A stretch of DNA of 7,342 bases from an uncultured bacterium (GTDB lineage: Bacteria > Bacillota > Clostridia > Oscillospirales > Acutalibacteraceae): assembly GCA_945949625.1 (NCBI GenBank), contig CAMFFI010000049.1:1-7342 (forward strand). Reading direction: 5' to 3'. Positions 5,488 through 7,342 of this stretch are shown here, one piece after another. The notes beneath the pieces were generated by a model. It was not told the origin of the DNA. It saw nothing but the letters and a program-made list of their open reading frames with translations, and searched no databases. How positions within the stretch are numbered: the stretch's first letter is position 1; every line of letters begins with the position of its first letter. A program made the translations under genes and the position numbers.

Positions 5488-6852
5488 ATGAGCAGGAACT
5501 TACAAAACGATAATGAAGAAATTCTGGCTGTAAAACAGGCCAGAGAAAGAAAAATGCGTGATTTTAAGGCGAATTATCAGGACGATTATTCGGATAATAT
5601 CGGCTTTAGCAATCAGGAGTATTTTTCTGATTTTGACGATAACGAAATTAATTCATACAGCGGAGAAGACGTCAAGGAACAAATGACGGAAAATTCCCGT
5701 AAATATATGAAAAAGCAAAAGAAGCTTAAGAAAAAGGAAGAAAAAAAGAAAGACAAAAAGAATACAAGAACCTTCCGCTTTATTTGGCTTGTCAGCATAA
5801 TAATTGTAGGCGCTGTGCTTGCGGTTTATCTTCTTGTGGGCGTAAACGATATGCTTGCAATCAACAGAACAGATGACGCAACCGTTGCGCTTGAACTGCC
5901 GGAATCTCCGAGCCTAGATTATGTTTCGCAGGAGCTTGAAAAAAACGGAGTAATAAAGGAATCAAACTTTTTTAAGCTTTACGCAACCTTAACAAAAAGC
6001 GGAGATAACTTTAATCAGGGTTCCTTTGAAATAAAAACCAACCTGGATTATGAGGCTATAATAAATTATTTGCAGGGCAACTCAAACAGAAAGGACATTA
6101 TCACTGTTACAGTTACAGAGGGTGAGAGCGTTCTTGAAATTGCAGATACACTGACAAACGCAGGTGTGCTTTCCGACAAAGATAAATTCCTGACCCTTTG
6201 CAACAGTAATTATTTTGATGAGGACTTTACCTTCCTTAAAGAAATCAGCAATTCCGATAAGCGTTACTACAAGCTTGAAGGCTACCTGTATCCCGATACC
6301 TATGATTTTTATGTAAATGAAGAGCCTGAGCTTACAATCACACGTTTTCTTTCTAATTATGAATCACAGGTTTATTCAAAGCAGTATCTTGATGAATATG
6401 AAAAAAGAGTCAGAGTGTCAGACCTTGTAAAGGATACCGATTATTCTGTTGACGATATTCTTAAAATAGCCTCAATTATTCAGGCTGAAGCCGCAAGTAA
6501 TGAGGATATGTACTATATTTCCTCAATTTTGCATAACCGTCTTGAAAGCGGTACTGATTCCGGCGCAGACTCATTGGGACTTGACTCTACAAAGTATTAT
6601 CCTTACAGAAGCGAGGATATGATTCCTTCGGATATTAAATCCACCTTCAAAAGCTCTTACAATACCTACAACTTCAAGGGTTTGCCTGCCGGACCTATCT
6701 GTAATCCCGGTATGCAGGCAATTATTGCGGCAATTAATCCTAAGGATACGGATTATATGTATTTCTGTCATTCAAAGGACGGAGAGCCTTATTATGCAGA
6801 AACTCTTGAAGGTCATAACTACAATCTTTTATTGGCAGGAGTGACAGAATGA
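5488..6852 (+). CDS. mltG: endolytic peptidoglycan transglycosylase MltG (YceG-like)
   Basis: MltG cleaves nascent glycan strands and thereby sets or releases their length during wall synthesis. The protein has 454 residues. There is a cytoplasmic N-terminal region of about 96 residues, mostly acidic and polar, ending in a very lysine-rich stretch (71-94). One membrane segment follows at about 97-118, and the rest is extracellular. LysM-like and YceG regions follow; LEGYLYPDTYDF (263-274) is the classic marker. The catalytic glutamate is expected at Glu334 in ASIIQAEA (328-335). LHNRLESG at 348-355 and the C-terminal SYNTYNFKGLPAGPICNPG (390-408) also match. AAGGAAGGA at 5472-5480 is a good ribosome site seven bases before the ATG. 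It lies 18 bases after the cyclo-ligase gene and overlaps the U32 gene by ATGA. The long cytosolic head varies among Firmicutes and might bind a partner. Confidence 0.94.
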   Translation: MSRNLQNDNEEILAVKQARERKMRDFKANYQDDYSDNIGFSNQEYFSDFDDNEINSYSGEDVKEQMTENSRKYMKKQKKLKKKEEKKKDKKNTRTFRFIWLVSIIIVGAVLAVYLLVGVNDMLAINRTDDATVALELPESPSLDYVSQELEKNGVIKESNFFKLYATLTKSGDNFNQGSFEIKTNLDYEAIINYLQGNSNRKDIITVTVTEGESVLEIADTLTNAGVLSDKDKFLTLCNSNYFDEDFTFLKEISNSDKRYYKLEGYLYPDTYDFYVNEEPELTITRFLSNYESQVYSKQYLDEYEKRVRVSDLVKDTDYSVDDILKIASIIQAEAASNEDMYYISSILHNRLESGTDSGADSLGLDSTKYYPYRSEDMIPSDIKSTFKSSYNTYNFKGLPAGPICNPGMQAIIAAINPKDTDYMYFCHSKDGEPYYAETLEGHNYNLLLAGVTE

Positions 6853-7342
6853 TAAAACCCGAAGTGCTTGCTCCGGCAGGAGATATGGAGTGCTTAAATT
6901 CAGCTGTCAAATTCGGTGCAGACGCAGTTTTTCTTGCAGGAAACGAATTTGGAATGAGAACGGCTTCTAAAAATTTTGACAACAGCGACTTAAAAAAAGC
7001 GGTAGAGCTTGCCCACAGTCACAATGTAAAGGTTTATGTTACCTGCAATACTCTTCCCAGAAACAGCGAGCTTTCACGTTTGCCTGAATTTCTTTCCTAC
7101 GGACAGCAGTGCGGTGTTGACGCTTATATAATTGCTGATATGGGAGTGCTGGAGCTTGCAAAAAAATATGCGCCTAATGTTGACGTGCATATTTCAACTC
7201 AGGCAGGTATTGTGAATTACGCAAGCGCCAATGCTTTTTACAATCTGGGTGCAAAAAGAGTGGTTCTTGCAAGAGAGCTTCCTCTTGAAGAAATTGCTGA
7301 GATCAGAGCTAAAATTCCCGCCGACCTTGAAATTGAATGTTT
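6849..7342 (+). CDS. peptidase U32 family protein, 3' end beyond the window
   Basis: The reading frame from ATG 6849 runs open for 164 codons to the window edge, so the gene is truncated only by the cut. The N-terminus IKPEVLAPAGDMECLNSAVKFGADAVFLAGNEFGMR is the standard opening of U32 proteins (YegQ/YrrO/RlhA-like TIM-barrel part). STQAGIVNYASANAF and LARELPLEEI follow in the expected order. The usual EcFVHGAMC signature would begin at the last visible residues (EIEC). Family members include collagenase-like peptidases and, as shown for TrhP and RlhA, enzymes of tRNA or rRNA hydroxylation; which role applies here cannot be seen. The start overlaps the mltG stop as ATGA, implying translational coupling. 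mltG next to U32 genes is also known from Bacillus (yrrL-yrrN/O), which supports both calls. Confidence 0.93.
   Translation, partial: MIKPEVLAPAGDMECLNSAVKFGADAVFLAGNEFGMRTASKNFDNSDLKKAVELAHSHNVKVYVTCNTLPRNSELSRLPEFLSYGQQCGVDAYIIADMGVLELAKKYAPNVDVHISTQAGIVNYASANAFYNLGAKRVVLARELPLEEIAEIRAKIPADLEIEC

Overview
The window looks like ordinary chromosome from a moderately AT-rich anaerobic Firmicute, most likely class Clostridia (Ruminococcaceae/Oscillospiraceae-like). The reasons are strong AAGGAGG-type ribosome sites, short intergenic gaps and overlapping stops and starts. ThyX instead of ThyA, and the pairing of mltG with a U32 peptidase gene, are also typical of that group. All genes are on the + strand. 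No phage, transposon, CRISPR or toxin/defence genes are visible.

Left part (1-2595). A histidine-phosphatase gene (possibly CobC-like) begins at or before the window edge. It appears to overlap the stop codon of an unseen upstream gene. After a 127-base gap with a weak terminator candidate and a promoter candidate comes leuB (3-isopropylmalate dehydrogenase, leucine synthesis). A CpsB/YwqE-type PHP-domain phosphatase follows 18 bases later. A strong intrinsic terminator at 2568-2595 closes this unit.

Middle (2591-2881). A 325-base non-coding gap holds two tandem copies of a 96/97-base repeat, about 90% identical, that can fold into small hairpins. Then comes a clear extended -10 promoter. 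The repeat is the least explained part of the window.

Right part (2882-7342). Six tightly packed genes probably form one operon: thyX, a dTMP-kinase-like gene, a DJ-1/PfpI gene, 5-formyl-THF cyclo-ligase, mltG and the start of a U32 peptidase-family gene cut by the window end. ThyX makes dTMP using methylene-THF, the kinase makes dTDP, and the cyclo-ligase returns 5-formyl-THF to the active folate pool. The first half is therefore a thymidylate/folate module. MltG (peptidoglycan chain-length control) and the U32 protein (often tRNA or rRNA hydroxylation) tie it to cell-wall growth and translation. I see no convincing new system; the repeat pair, two atypical motifs (kinase P-loop, ThyX cysteine tail) and the operon composition are the points worth checking.
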